Shown here piece after piece: positions 55,363 to 64,000 of a DNA stretch of 64,000 nt. Origin of the DNA: Neobacillus terrae (GTDB lineage: Bacteria > Bacillota > Bacilli > Bacillales > Cytobacillaceae); contig NZ_JAAOEO010000006.1 of the NCBI RefSeq assembly GCF_011393025.1, forward strand, positions 124,001-188,000, in the 5' to 3' direction. The notes below the pieces were generated by a model. That model did no database searches, was not told the DNA's origin, and worked only from the letters and a program-made list of their open reading frames with translations. The position numbers and the translations under genes are program-made. Position 1 is the first letter of the stretch, and the number at the start of each line of letters is the position of its first letter.

Positions 55363-56358
55363 TTACCTATTTTGAAAGAATAAATTTGATAATTCAAAGG
55401 GAATTTTATTTTTAAAAAGATGAGTTTTTTCACGAAAAATCACCCGTGACTCCTGATTTATATATTCACCGCTCCAAAAATAATCAAAGCTCCAAAGACG
55501 ATCCTTATACTTTTGATTTCCAGCTTGTTCCAAGTCCTGTTTATACTCAGCTAATAAAGAATAAAGTAGATTTCCTTTATCCTTTACAAACTCCTTTAAA
55601 TATTGTTCAAACCAGCTTCCTATACCGGAAAAATGAATAAAACAAAGCGCCTCACCGTTAACCTTCTTCTCTCCCTTTTCTACATAGAGATTCCTTTTTG
55701 GTAAATTCCAATTTCCAATGTTATAGCCAGAATGCTTTAGAATATGAACCCTAAATAATCCCGGAGCTAGATCAATCCATTTTTGGTCTAAAAAAAGCCC
55801 TCGTTTGAGATCAAGGTAACAAAAATGATAGAGGCGTTCATTCCACCATTTAAGAAATTGTTCCGCCTCTTTAGAGCGGCGCAGAGCAATAAACCCCATA
55901 TTGAAGCTTCCCACTCGAAGTTGATTCTCTTCAATTCGTATAATTTCAGAAATATGGTCCATGGGCTCAAGGTGATGCGGAGTCAGTATAATAGCCTCAT
56001 TTTTCAAAATTTCCTCAATTTCTTTAAACCGGCTATATATCTTGACATCAGAATCGATATAAACAAATTTTTCCCTGTCAGGGTATTTGCCCATAGTATA
56101 AATTAGTAGCTGAGCCTTTACCGCACAAGCTGCCTCATAAATGGAATACTTAAATATGAATGAATAAAATTCATGAATTCCCATTTCCTTTGGTAGAACT
56201 ACTTCATCGAAATAAGGGCAGCTTTCAGCCTCCTTCATCATCTCAAGTTCCAGAAGGCAGACGATTAACTTCGAGTCAGGCATATGCTCTTTTAACGATT
56301 TTGCCATCGTAATTGCTTTTGCCATATGGTTGGCACAGACTGCCGTACAAAATATCAA
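55363..56358 (-). CDS. Glycosyltransferase, nucleotide-diphospho-sugar transferase type
   Basis: A 331-residue GT8-like/GT77-like protein. N-terminal IFCTAVCANHMAKAITMAKSL, DxD in KFVYIDSDVKIYSRFKEI (about 98-115), FNMGFIALRRSKEAEQFLKWW and LFLDQKWIDLAPGLF. It starts at TTG after GGGAGTGAGG. First gene of the operon. The HFSGIGSWFEQYL segment probably contacts the donor sugar. Family membership is clear, specificity is not. Confidence 0.85.
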   Translation of the reverse strand: MIFCTAVCANHMAKAITMAKSLKEHMPDSKLIVCLLELEMMKEAESCPYFDEVVLPKEMGIHEFYSFIFKYSIYEAACAVKAQLLIYTMGKYPDREKFVYIDSDVKIYSRFKEIEEILKNEAIILTPHHLEPMDHISEIIRIEENQLRVGSFNMGFIALRRSKEAEQFLKWWNERLYHFCYLDLKRGLFLDQKWIDLAPGLFRVHILKHSGYNIGNWNLPKRNLYVEKGEKKVNGEALCFIHFSGIGSWFEQYLKEFVKDKGNLLYSLLAEYKQDLEQAGNQKYKDRLWSFDYFWSGEYINQESRVIFREKTHLFKNKIPFELSNLFFQNR

Positions 56359-56988
56359 GCCCTCACTCCCTTATAATAGCGGTGCGGATGATTTTGATGC
56401 CATTCCAAGTAGATTCAATCATTTGTTTAAGTCATTCTTCAGTGTCCATCTTAAATTAAAAATTTCTCCAACTGTTGGATTTTTCAACAAATATTCTAAT
56501 TCTAATATATGTGCATTGGCTAAATCGGAGACATGAATATACTAATTTAGGTCAAATTCCAAAGTAAAAAACAAAGCTTATGATGATTTTATGACCAATA
56601 ATCCTGTCTTCTCATTTATATTTCTAAAATAAACAAGTTCCCAAAAGGCCCAATACCTTTAATGGATTTTTCTATACCTTAGTGTTTAGTTAGAATAGTC
56701 CGAATAAGTTCATAGTTATACAGTTAATTGATTATTTAAGGAAGTGGACCTTTTGGAAGGATGGCTTTCTGCCCCTAATAGCAGTGTTTAAAACATTAGC
56801 CACTCCTTGATGTTCATAAAAAGATGATCTTCAATTGGAAATAATCTGGTTGGATACAGGATTTCACGTAATCCTAAGGAAATCTTCGCTATTCTAACGG
56901 CCATTACCAGTGTAACCAGTATTTCTTTTTTAGCCCCTTTAAATAAAATTTCGTTACATGACACGATGGATAAACATATGATTTTAGC
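56359..56988. other. Degraded gap upstream of the GT operon
   Basis: About 0.6 kb without a supported gene. From 56828 the plus strand is open for 68 codons (RNPKEIFAILTAIT) but has no start signal and overlaps the GT61 remnant in another frame, so it is not called. Confidence 0.4.
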
Positions 56989-58069
56989 ATGTCGATTGGG
57001 GGGTTTTTGGCGAAAAAACTACATCCGCCTGTAGGTATTTATTCAACGGTTAAAGAGTGGTTTGATGCAAAAGTCGAACCATTTTTCGAAAATAGTTTCA
57101 CATAGGAAATTTATCCGGTTTACCATTTTTCTAGACAAATTGAGAACCCGTCTGTAAGCTATCCTAAATATTTTTCCGGCCTAGGTAAGTGGGATTCCGG
57201 AAGTACGGGTATGGGGGTATAACAGGTCGATTATTACGCCAGACAATTTGCTATGGGAACATTCTATTGAATGGGGTACCCCAATTTTGGTCGTTCCATT
57301 TTTTTGAATGATCCAATGCCATCCATTACTGACCAGATTGAAATTGCTGCAGATTTAACTCATATCGAGAGCAGAAACTATTCCTTTTGGATGTATGAGG
57401 TGCTGCCCCGTTTTCGTTTGCTGAATGAAAGTGGGATTAAGGGGGACCAATATATTGAGGGCTATGAACCGGAGCATGTCCCCTTTCAAGAGGAAACCTA
57501 TAAGAAACTCGGTATTGATAAAGTGTTCCGAACCTATAATGAGTTCCTTGCAAAGGTGGAAAAGCTGATTCTTCCTTCCCAGCCTGATTTTTTAACCAAA
57601 TGGGATATGATTTTCTCCGCAATGCCTTTCTTGGATTGGAACCGCTGCCGACACCGAACAAGCGAATCTATATTCGGCGAAAAGGAGCACGACGAATTTT
57701 AAATGAACAGGATGTCATTGGGATGCTGGTTGAATTGGGCTTTCTGTAGTCGATCTAGAAACGATGACGGTTGCAGAGCAGGTGGCTCTTTTCTCAACAT
57801 CCGAAGTGATTACTCCCCCACGTGGAGAAGGGCTTACAAATTTAACCTTTTGCCAGCCGGGAACAAAAGTACTTGAAATCTTTTCTCCCGCTTATATCAC
57901 CTGTCTCTATTCGATGATCAGTTCCTTTGGTAATCTTAAACATTATTATTTTATTGGTGATTACGGAAAACGTGGCCCCGGAATGAAAGAGGATTGGTCC
58001 GGATTTGACAACATGAAGATTACTCCAAAGAAATTCAGCCGAATCTTAAATAAAATGCAGTTTTCTTAA
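56989..58069 (+). pseudogene. Family 61 glycosyltransferase, decayed
   Basis: Readable pieces in order: MSIGGFLAKKLHPPVGIYST, EIYPVYHFSRQIENPS, ITPDNLLWEHSIEWG, then GRSIFLNDPMPSITDQ, NYSFWMYEVLPRFRLLNESG, and GEGLTNLTFCQPGTKVLEIF. Stops near 57103 and 57220, frame changes near 57230 and 57275, and another between about 57640 and 57764 interrupt it. The C-terminal block shows it is a GT61 relative of the intact gene at 50092. Confidence 0.8.
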
Positions 58070-58101
58070 GCCAGCCCCGGAAGTAGGAACTGGCTTTTTT
58101 C
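58068..58101 (+). terminator. Terminator after the decayed GT61
   Basis: AAGCCAG-N15-CTGGCTT stem and a T run. Confidence 0.75.
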
Positions 58102-58424
58102 AACGGCTCGCGCGCAAGCTATACTGCTATCCCCAGTCTGTTATTGCTGCGATTACAAGTTCGATCAAGCAAAAACCCCGTTGCACCATGAAATTAGAAG
58201 AGTTTGCAGAATATAGAATACTCTCAGAACTTATTTCATCTATTCATTACATAATTTATTGAGCAATCTCTTCATTGATCCACTCTTATTAACTATTAAA
58301 TCTAATATTAATACCCAATCAAATAGTTTTAGTTTGAATAGCATATAAAAGAAATTATTTAATGCATTTATTGAGACAAGATACTTTTTATTAATGAAAT
58401 AAAGAAAAAATAAGGGGTGTAGAA

Positions 58425-59378
58425 GTGAAAAAAATTGTGATATCTGGGGTGGCTGGTTTTCTGGGATCTCACCTCGCTAAAGATCTTATTGATCAAGGCT
58501 CTTATGTAATTGGAATCGATAATCTTTATACGGGGAAGAAACAGAACTTAATTAATTTAAATAACGAACAATTTACTTTTATTGATTCCGATATTTGTTC
58601 TGAAGAATTATTAAGGCATCCGTTATTAAAAAATGTCGATGAAATTTATCACTTAGCATCTCCAGCATCCCCAAAGTATTATCAGGCTCGACCTTTCGAA
58701 ACAATCAACGTAAACACGATGGGAACAATCAATATGCTTGAATTAGCAAAGCAAAATGGAGCCAGAATTCTTTATTCCAGTACCAGCGAGGTATATGGTG
58801 ATCCTGAGATAAGTCCCCAGCCTGAAACTTATAGAGGGAATGTTAATACCTGGGGACCAAGAGCTTGTTATGATGAATCAAAAAGATTAGGAGAGGTTTT
58901 TTGTTATCTCTATCACTCGTTATTTAATGTAAAAGTTAGAATAGCCAGGATCTTTAATACCTATTCAGCCGGTTTAGCCAATGATGATGGAAGGGTCATT
59001 TCAAACTTCGTCACTCAAGCATTAACAGGTAAAGATATAACCGTTTATGGCAATGGCGAACAAACCAGGTCATTTTGTTATGTCACGGATACGATAGACG
59101 GTTTCAAAAAAATAATGGAAAGCGAAAACGCCAATGGAGAAATCATCAATATCGGAAATCCAACCGAATATAAAATTATCGAAATAGCTCATCTTGTAAA
59201 AAAACTTACAAACTCTGAAAGCAAAATTATATTTCTCCCATTACCTGAAGATGATCCAAAACAAAGGAAACCGAATATTGAAAAAGCCAAAATGCTTCTT
59301 AATTGGGAACCAAAAGTTTCGATAGAAGAAGGTCTAAAACAAACTATAAAAATGTACAAAGAAAAACTGGTAAACTGA
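58425..59378 (+). CDS. UDP-glucuronate decarboxylase (UDP-xylose synthase) homologue
   Basis: A 317-residue extended SDR. ISGVAGFLGSHLAKDL (NAD loop), HLASPASPKYYQARPFETIN, SSTSEVYGDPEISPQPE, catalytic GPRACYDESKRLGE, and YGNGEQTRSFCYVTDTIDG are the diagnostic UXS blocks. It converts UDP-glucuronate to UDP-xylose. GTG start after AAGGGGTG. The ugd gene 77 bases downstream makes its substrate, so the pair forms a two-step pathway. Confidence 0.92.
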   Translation: MKKIVISGVAGFLGSHLAKDLIDQGSYVIGIDNLYTGKKQNLINLNNEQFTFIDSDICSEELLRHPLLKNVDEIYHLASPASPKYYQARPFETINVNTMGTINMLELAKQNGARILYSSTSEVYGDPEISPQPETYRGNVNTWGPRACYDESKRLGEVFCYLYHSLFNVKVRIARIFNTYSAGLANDDGRVISNFVTQALTGKDITVYGNGEQTRSFCYVTDTIDGFKKIMESENANGEIINIGNPTEYKIIEIAHLVKKLTNSESKIIFLPLPEDDPKQRKPNIEKAKMLLNWEPKVSIEEGLKQTIKMYKEKLVN

Positions 59379-59455
59379 AAGTTTGTTGTTGTTTGGAAAT
59401 TCACCAATAAACCCCTTCTCGAGAATCAACAAAAAGTAGAAAGGTTCGATTAAAA

Positions 59456-60769
59456 TTGAGAAATATTGCTGTGATAGGAACAGGATATGTAGGTCTCGTA
59501 ACTGGCGTATGCCTCTCTGAAATTGGTCATTCTGTGATTTGCATTGATGTAGATAAAGAAAAAGTAAAAAAAATGAAAGCTGGAATTCCGCCTATATATG
59601 AGCCCGGTTTAGAAGAGTTAATGCACAAAAATATCAAAAATGGACACCTTGACTTTACGTCTGATTATGCAAAAGGATTAAAAAATGCTGAGGTTATTTA
59701 CATCACAGTTGGGACCCCTCAAGATATTGATGGCTCAGCTAATTTACAATATATTAAGCAGGCAGCCAAAGAAATCGCCATACATGTTACTCATGATGTA
59801 ATTGTTGCAACAAAAAGTACCGTACCTGTAGGAACAAATGAACTTGTTTATAAAATTATTCAAGAAAATTTGAAAGAGAACGTCCAGGTTGATATTGTTT
59901 CTAATCCTGAATTCTTACGTGAAGGATTTGCTATATACGATACTTTTAACAATGACCGAACTGTCATTGGAACAAATCAAGATCATGCAGTCAAAATAAT
60001 GGAAGAAATTTACCAACCATTGAATGTTCCAATTTTCAAAACGGATATTCGTAGTGCTGAAATGATTAAGTATGCATCGAATGCTTTCTTAGCAACGAAA
60101 ATTAGCTTCATTAATGAAATTGCTGTGATTTGTGAAAGAATTGGTGCCAACGTTGAAGATGTTGCTTATGGAATGGGACAAGATTCGCGTATCGGTCCAA
60201 GATTTTTAGAGGCTGGAATTGGCTACGGCGGATCGTGTTTTCCTAAGGATTCCATTGCTCTGGTTCGATTGGCTGAAAATGCGAATTATTCTTTTAAAAT
60301 CTTAAACTCTGTTATTGAGGTAAACAAAAAGCAACAGCTGCTACTTCTGGAAAAAGCAAAAAAACGGTTCGGAAGTTTAAAAGGAAAGAAATGCGCAATT
60401 TTAGGACTTTCTTTTAAGCCAAATACAGATGATGTTCGTGAGTCGGCATGTATATATATTTCAAAACAATTGATTGATGAAGGTGCTGAAGTTTTTGCTT
60501 ATGATCCAATCGCCATCGAAAATGCCCAAAAAGTATTAGATCCAAAAGTTAAGTATGGCACAAACATAGGAGAAGTACTTCAAGGTGCTGATATTGTTTT
60601 CATTTTAACAGATTGGCAAGAATTCATTGATTTTCCATTAAATAAATATTCAGTTTTAATGAAAGAACCTATCATTTTTGATGGTCGTAACTGTTATCCA
60701 TTAGAGGATGCTAAACAATATCCAATAGAGTACCACTCCATAGGCAGAGAAAGTATAACCAATAATTAA
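59456..60769 (+). CDS. ugd: UDP-glucose 6-dehydrogenase
   Basis: A 437-residue NAD-dependent dehydrogenase oxidising UDP-glucose to UDP-glucuronate. N-terminal Rossmann loop IAVIGTGYVGLVTGVCLSE, TKSTVPVGTNELV, SNPEFLREGFAIYD, the catalytic cysteine in GYGGSCFPKD (about residue 260), and the second Rossmann domain with LGLSFKPNTDDVRES. TTG start after AGAAAGGTTCG. Most likely co-transcribed with the UXS gene upstream. Confidence 0.95.
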   Translation: MRNIAVIGTGYVGLVTGVCLSEIGHSVICIDVDKEKVKKMKAGIPPIYEPGLEELMHKNIKNGHLDFTSDYAKGLKNAEVIYITVGTPQDIDGSANLQYIKQAAKEIAIHVTHDVIVATKSTVPVGTNELVYKIIQENLKENVQVDIVSNPEFLREGFAIYDTFNNDRTVIGTNQDHAVKIMEEIYQPLNVPIFKTDIRSAEMIKYASNAFLATKISFINEIAVICERIGANVEDVAYGMGQDSRIGPRFLEAGIGYGGSCFPKDSIALVRLAENANYSFKILNSVIEVNKKQQLLLLEKAKKRFGSLKGKKCAILGLSFKPNTDDVRESACIYISKQLIDEGAEVFAYDPIAIENAQKVLDPKVKYGTNIGEVLQGADIVFILTDWQEFIDFPLNKYSVLMKEPIIFDGRNCYPLEDAKQYPIEYHSIGRESITNN

Positions 60770-60906
60770 AACTAACCTCCTAAAATGATTACACAAAACT
60801 CAAGCAGTTAAATCACTTCTCATGCTGTTTACTGTAGGTATGCCCAATCCTTCTTTTTGCCTCACTTTCTTCACTCTTAAATCCTCCGACTTTTCATCAT
60901 AGTAAA

Positions 60907-60976
60907 ATCCCCTTCGAGATAGACAGTTGATAACATATAATATGTTCTCTTTTTTACTGTCTACTTTGAAGGGGAT
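60907..60976. repeat. Long inverted repeat with IS-like arms
   Basis: Arms ATCCCCTTCGAGATAGACAGT and, 28 bases on, the near-complement ACTGTCTACTTTGAAGGGGAT. The loop holds a small palindrome AACATATAATATGTT. It could serve as a terminator for ugd on one side and the YheD-like gene on the other, but the arms look like two IS ends brought together. Confidence 0.5.
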
Positions 60977-61018
60977 AATTTCATATATCAGATTCTTCTT
61001 TAAGATGATGTATTATTA

Positions 61019-62353
61019 TTATTTAACCGAAAATCCGGCAAGAGCTTTTGCATATTCCAGCGGCGACTTTAAAATACGTTCTCTGAGTTCATAATCCCGT
61101 ATTTCCCTAAAAATTTTATGCCCATAACCAGCGTTAACTTCAAGAAAATAAACATTCCCTTGACTGTCTAATATGAAATCGAGTGCAACATCCCCAAAAT
61201 GCCCCAAATTTATGTCCATGCTTTGGCCTGCCAGGATACAGGCTTCTTCAATTTTTTTGGCTGCCCTATCAGTATCTTCTCCTACCAGTCCATAAAACTC
61301 CATTAATGCTGCTTTTCCTGGTAATATTTTTTGCGTATACCTAATATTTGTTATCACACTATTCGGTTGGGCCAGCCTGCCAATAAACCCGCTTACCTTC
61401 CATTCCAGACTTCCGTCCTTTTGAATATACGCTCGAAAATCGACTTGTTTTTGATTGGCTTGGTAAAGTACACCTTGCTGTATAATATACCCATTTCTTG
61501 TTATTAAACTTTCAAGAAAGTACTTCAATTCGTTCTCTGTTTCAAACTGATCTTTTTTCTGCGTATCCTTTAAAACTCTTGTTACTTCATATAAGTTCTC
61601 CAATTTCTTGACTTGTATTATCCCGTATCCTCGGGATCCGTATCTTCTTTTTAAATACAGGACGCCATATTTGTTGAGCATTGTGAAAAGTTGTTTAAAA
61701 TCTTGGAATTTTTCTGTATAGGGAACTTTCGATTTAGTTGCCGGGTTGTTGAATAGTGCAGAAAAAAATTCCCATTTTCCTGTTCCACTGCTATTGATGA
61801 ATCTGCCATTAGTTAATTCTTCAAACAGGCGCCGGTACCTCTTGCCGACACCCCCTGTCTTCTTGTTAAAAACAGCACTTGGAATTGGAAAGGTTCCTTC
61901 CTCCCAACGTTTTTTGGGGTTATTTAAGTTATAATAATAACCCTTTATAGACTTAGCCCCTTCGTATACCTCTGATAGTGGAAAAATAATAACCAATCCT
62001 TTAATGTTATGATAATCCTTAACCCAGGGCAGTAGTACATTACGGCTGCGGTTAAGATGGGGAAAATTGTTCCCTCTAACAATACCAAGCACAGGACCGA
62101 TGTGAAGTTCTTTTCCCTCCTTTCGGTATTCAAAATCTATATCATCTGGTACCGTATACTGATCCATTAGACTATATGAAATCCCCATTCTATTCTCTTC
62201 AATGTCCTCTGTATAAGCTATTTCCACTTCTCTATTCCAGGCACCGAAATGAAGAAGAATTTTTTCTCCTTCGCTTACATTCATATTCACTTCCATTGAT
62301 CGATTGAAAAAAATCTTTTCATCAGTTATTGCTTCCATTTTTTTGATATACAC
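61019..62353 (-). CDS. YheD-like spore-coat-associated ATP-grasp protein
   Basis: A 444-residue YheC/YheD-family member of the longer (YheD) size. N-terminal beta domain (about 1-85), LGIVRGNNFPHLNRS, then an ATP-grasp domain with LYLKRRYGSRGYGIIQV (about 242-258), YIIQQGVLYQANQKQVDFRA and the metal-binding GDVALDFILDSQGNVYFLEVNAG (about 396-418). GTG start after AGAAGGTG. It faces away from the broken DDDD-type glycosyltransferase, as in the other ATP-grasp/glycosyltransferase pair. Confidence 0.92.
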   Translation of the reverse strand: MYIKKMEAITDEKIFFNRSMEVNMNVSEGEKILLHFGAWNREVEIAYTEDIEENRMGISYSLMDQYTVPDDIDFEYRKEGKELHIGPVLGIVRGNNFPHLNRSRNVLLPWVKDYHNIKGLVIIFPLSEVYEGAKSIKGYYYNLNNPKKRWEEGTFPIPSAVFNKKTGGVGKRYRRLFEELTNGRFINSSGTGKWEFFSALFNNPATKSKVPYTEKFQDFKQLFTMLNKYGVLYLKRRYGSRGYGIIQVKKLENLYEVTRVLKDTQKKDQFETENELKYFLESLITRNGYIIQQGVLYQANQKQVDFRAYIQKDGSLEWKVSGFIGRLAQPNSVITNIRYTQKILPGKAALMEFYGLVGEDTDRAAKKIEEACILAGQSMDINLGHFGDVALDFILDSQGNVYFLEVNAGYGHKIFREIRDYELRERILKSPLEYAKALAGFSVK

Positions 62354-62605
62354 TTACGCACCTTCTCATTCTTGAAAAATTGAGACAAAAAGAATCTGAA
62401 ACTATAAATATTGGTTCCCTTCCCCGTAACATAACAAATAAAAAAATGTATTTCGATTCCTCTCTATCTTATATATGTTATTTCAAAGACTGAGTACGTA
62501 AATTCCTCACTAATTTTTTCAACCTTGAATAAAATGTGGTAGTACAAAACTACTCAAAAAGGTAAGAATATCCAATAAGACTAGGCCAATTTTTTAGGGG
62601 AGAGT

Positions 62606-63484
62606 ATGATGGAGGAAACGAATAAAGGCCATGGAATTTCCATCGTTGCTTGTACAAGTAAAGAAGGATATATGGATAATATTTTTTCAAATTATCAAAA
62701 TCAAATATTACAAGAAAAAGAGTTAATTGTAATTTTGAACAGTGATTCTCATGATGTAAATGAATGGCTGAAAAAAGCGGAAAATTATGAACATGTCCGG
62801 GTGTACCAACTTCCATAGGAAACAACACTGGGAAGTTGTTTAAACTTTGGTATTGATAAAGCAAATTTTAAATTTGTGGCTAAATGGGATGATGATGATG
62901 ATTATGGCCCTACTTATCTATATGAAGCCTTAAAAACATTTGAGAATACAAACGCTGATATTCTTGGAAAAAGAACAATTTTCATGTATTTTCCGAAAAC
63001 TAAGGAATTACGATTGCGATTTCCGGGTCGTGAATTTAAATTTGTTAAAAGAGTATTAGGCGGAACCCTTATTGCTAAAAAAACAGTAAAGCAAGAAGTC
63101 CCGTTTTTAAATATATCATTGCATAAAGATAGCAACTTTATAAAAAATACCAGGGCTAAAGGATATCGTATCCTATCGACAAGCAAAAATACTTATGTAT
63201 ACTTCAGATGAGATTCAAATAAGCACACATGGATGCCTACAAAAGGGTATTTAAACAAAACATCGCATCACATTGGTTATTTTGATGATTTTAAAAAGAT
63301 TGTCGATCAGGATATTTTTGGTAAGTCTTACGGTGTATTTTTGCAATTGCTTAGACATTTTAATATAAACTTAAACGAGTTTACATTAACGGACTTTGTT
63401 TTTTCTCTAAGAAATGCCTCGGATAAAATTGTCCGAGGCATTCTTTTTTCATTCTTGAATAAATTTTTTTTAATTTACGAGTAA
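62606..63484 (+). pseudogene. DDDD-type glycosyltransferase, third copy, broken
   Basis: Same family as 35346-36062: GISIVACTSKEGYMDNIF, WDDDDDYGPTYLYEAL, GGTLIAKK and NKHTWMPTKGYL. The frame is kept throughout but interrupted by TAG at 62816-62818 and TGA at 63209-63211. The original stop also seems lost, because the frame now runs on through the terminator hairpin. GGGGAGAG precedes the ATG. It sits between two YheC/YheD genes. Confidence 0.82.
63413..63450 (+). terminator. Terminator overlapping the broken glycosyltransferase frame
   Basis: AATGCCTCGGA / TCCGAGGCATT stem with a T tail. Confidence 0.88.
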
Positions 63485-63517
63485 AATGATTTTTTATTCT
63501 TTAACATAAGTGACTTT

Positions 63518-64000
63518 TTACCTTTTACGCATTTTCTTTATTGTATAGTACATCGTTTTATCTGCTAGTTTCAAAAAGTAAGATAATCCAGGATTTAAGT
63601 TTGCCTCGATAATCCAAATGTGCCCGTCACTGTCTATCCCCATATCAAAACCATATATAGGATGCCCTTGATAAATTGGCTCTAATGTTTTCGTTGCAAG
63701 CAAGGCAATTCGTTCTAATTCTGATACAAGTTTTTCACCATTATCATCCACTTTATGAATATTGGAGGCTTTGATCGCTTCGGCAACAGGCAATATCGAT
63801 CCACTTCTCAACTGATTATTATTATTTGTTACAAAGAAGCCTTGCCCGGCTAATTTTGCTGCTTTACCAGTTACAATCCAATTATTCGAGTTCTTTTGTT
63901 TTTGAACAATGACCCGAATATCAAATGGACAGCCCTGGATATTGGCTAGGGAGATATACCTCTGAGCAAGATAAGTTCTTCGTGGAGCTTTTTTATTTTT
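63518..64000 (-). CDS. YheC/YheD-family ATP-grasp protein, partial
   Basis: The C-terminal 160 residues of an ATP-grasp protein continuing past the right edge. YISLANIQGCPFDIRVIVQK matches the conserved nucleotide-binding block of the family, and GFDMGIDSDGHIWIIEANLN is the metal-binding end. It resembles the short member at 33008 most closely (GIDLGIDEKGEIWIIEVNLR). N-terminus and start lie outside the window. Confidence 0.9.
   Translation of the reverse strand, partial: KNKKAPRRTYLAQRYISLANIQGCPFDIRVIVQKQKNSNNWIVTGKAAKLAGQGFFVTNNNNQLRSGSILPVAEAIKASNIHKVDDNGEKLVSELERIALLATKTLEPIYQGHPIYGFDMGIDSDGHIWIIEANLNPGLSYFLKLADKTMYYTIKKMRKR

Noticed and set aside
56828..57034. Plus-strand open stretch of 68 codons
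   Set aside because: No start codon with ribosome site, no family resemblance, and it overlaps the GT61 remnant in another frame.
62606..63484. Stop-codon recoding as explanation for the in-frame TAG and TGA
   Set aside because: Other copies of the family and neighbouring genes show ordinary decay with frameshifts, and no recoding signal is visible near either stop.
1..64000. CRISPR arrays, prophage or restriction/defence systems
   Set aside because: No regularly spaced repeats, phage structural genes or defence-gene sets were seen; the lone SUKH gene at 3896 has no toxin partner.

Overview
The window looks like the chromosome of a low-GC, spore-forming member of the Bacillaceae. It carries H-type and alpha/beta-type small acid-soluble spore protein genes, several YheC/YheD-type spore coat ATP-grasp genes, two RsbR-like stressosome proteins, a lipoteichoic acid synthase, HelD, an AsnS T-box, and S-box and lysine riboswitches. 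Shine-Dalgarno sites are strong and close to AAGGAGG, which also fits. The genus cannot be fixed from the sequence alone.

Positions 1-31200 are core-like: short housekeeping operons separated by good intrinsic terminators. In order they hold a partial ltaS, an MFS exporter, small orphan genes, a SUKH protein, a DUF4395 membrane protein, a ComFB-like protein, an SspH-like SASP, an acyl-CoA dehydrogenase, a nitroreductase, a DnaQ-type exonuclease and a GS26-like protein. These are followed by a C39-like lipoprotein, a YitT-family protein, a MarR regulator, a lysine-riboswitch/permease unit, an alpha/beta SASP, a two-gene STAS unit, T-box/asnS, helD, a serine hydrolase, and an S-box operon of an LLM flavin monooxygenase plus an ATP-grasp ligase. 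Two genes here are broken: a KinB-like sporulation-type histidine kinase (10333-11566, about six lesions) and a nitronate monooxygenase (22941-23910, two frameshifts). A MITE-like repeat lies at 19859-20232 and a related repeat at 4559-4833.

A tRNA-Arg(CCT) at 31165-31238 marks the change to an AT-rich accessory region with long intergenic gaps, pseudogenes, an IS30 copy, a group II intron remnant and a probable IS21 istB remnant. This region runs to the right edge. It holds two paralogous small CxxC proteins preceded by SigK-like promoters and a Tyr/His-rich coat-like remnant. It also holds four YheC/YheD-family ATP-grasp genes, one further ATP-grasp gene overlapping a glycosyltransferase, about ten glycosyltransferase genes or pseudogenes (GT2, GT8, GT61 and an unusual DDDD-type family), a low-molecular-weight Tyr phosphatase and a PIG-L deacetylase. 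Sugar-nucleotide genes are rmlA, rmlC, rfbF, rfbG, ugd, a UDP-xylose synthase homologue and two further SDR enzymes.

Taken together, the right half reads as a spore-surface (coat, crust or exosporium) glycan locus. It can supply dTDP-glucose, a CDP-6-deoxyhexose, UDP-glucuronate and UDP-xylose to glycosyltransferases, and ATP-grasp ligases are interspersed among them. The best candidate for something undescribed is the combination of YheC/YheD ATP-grasp enzymes, DDDD-type glycosyltransferases and the small CxxC proteins. That linkage is inferred from position and promoter motifs; no function is shown.
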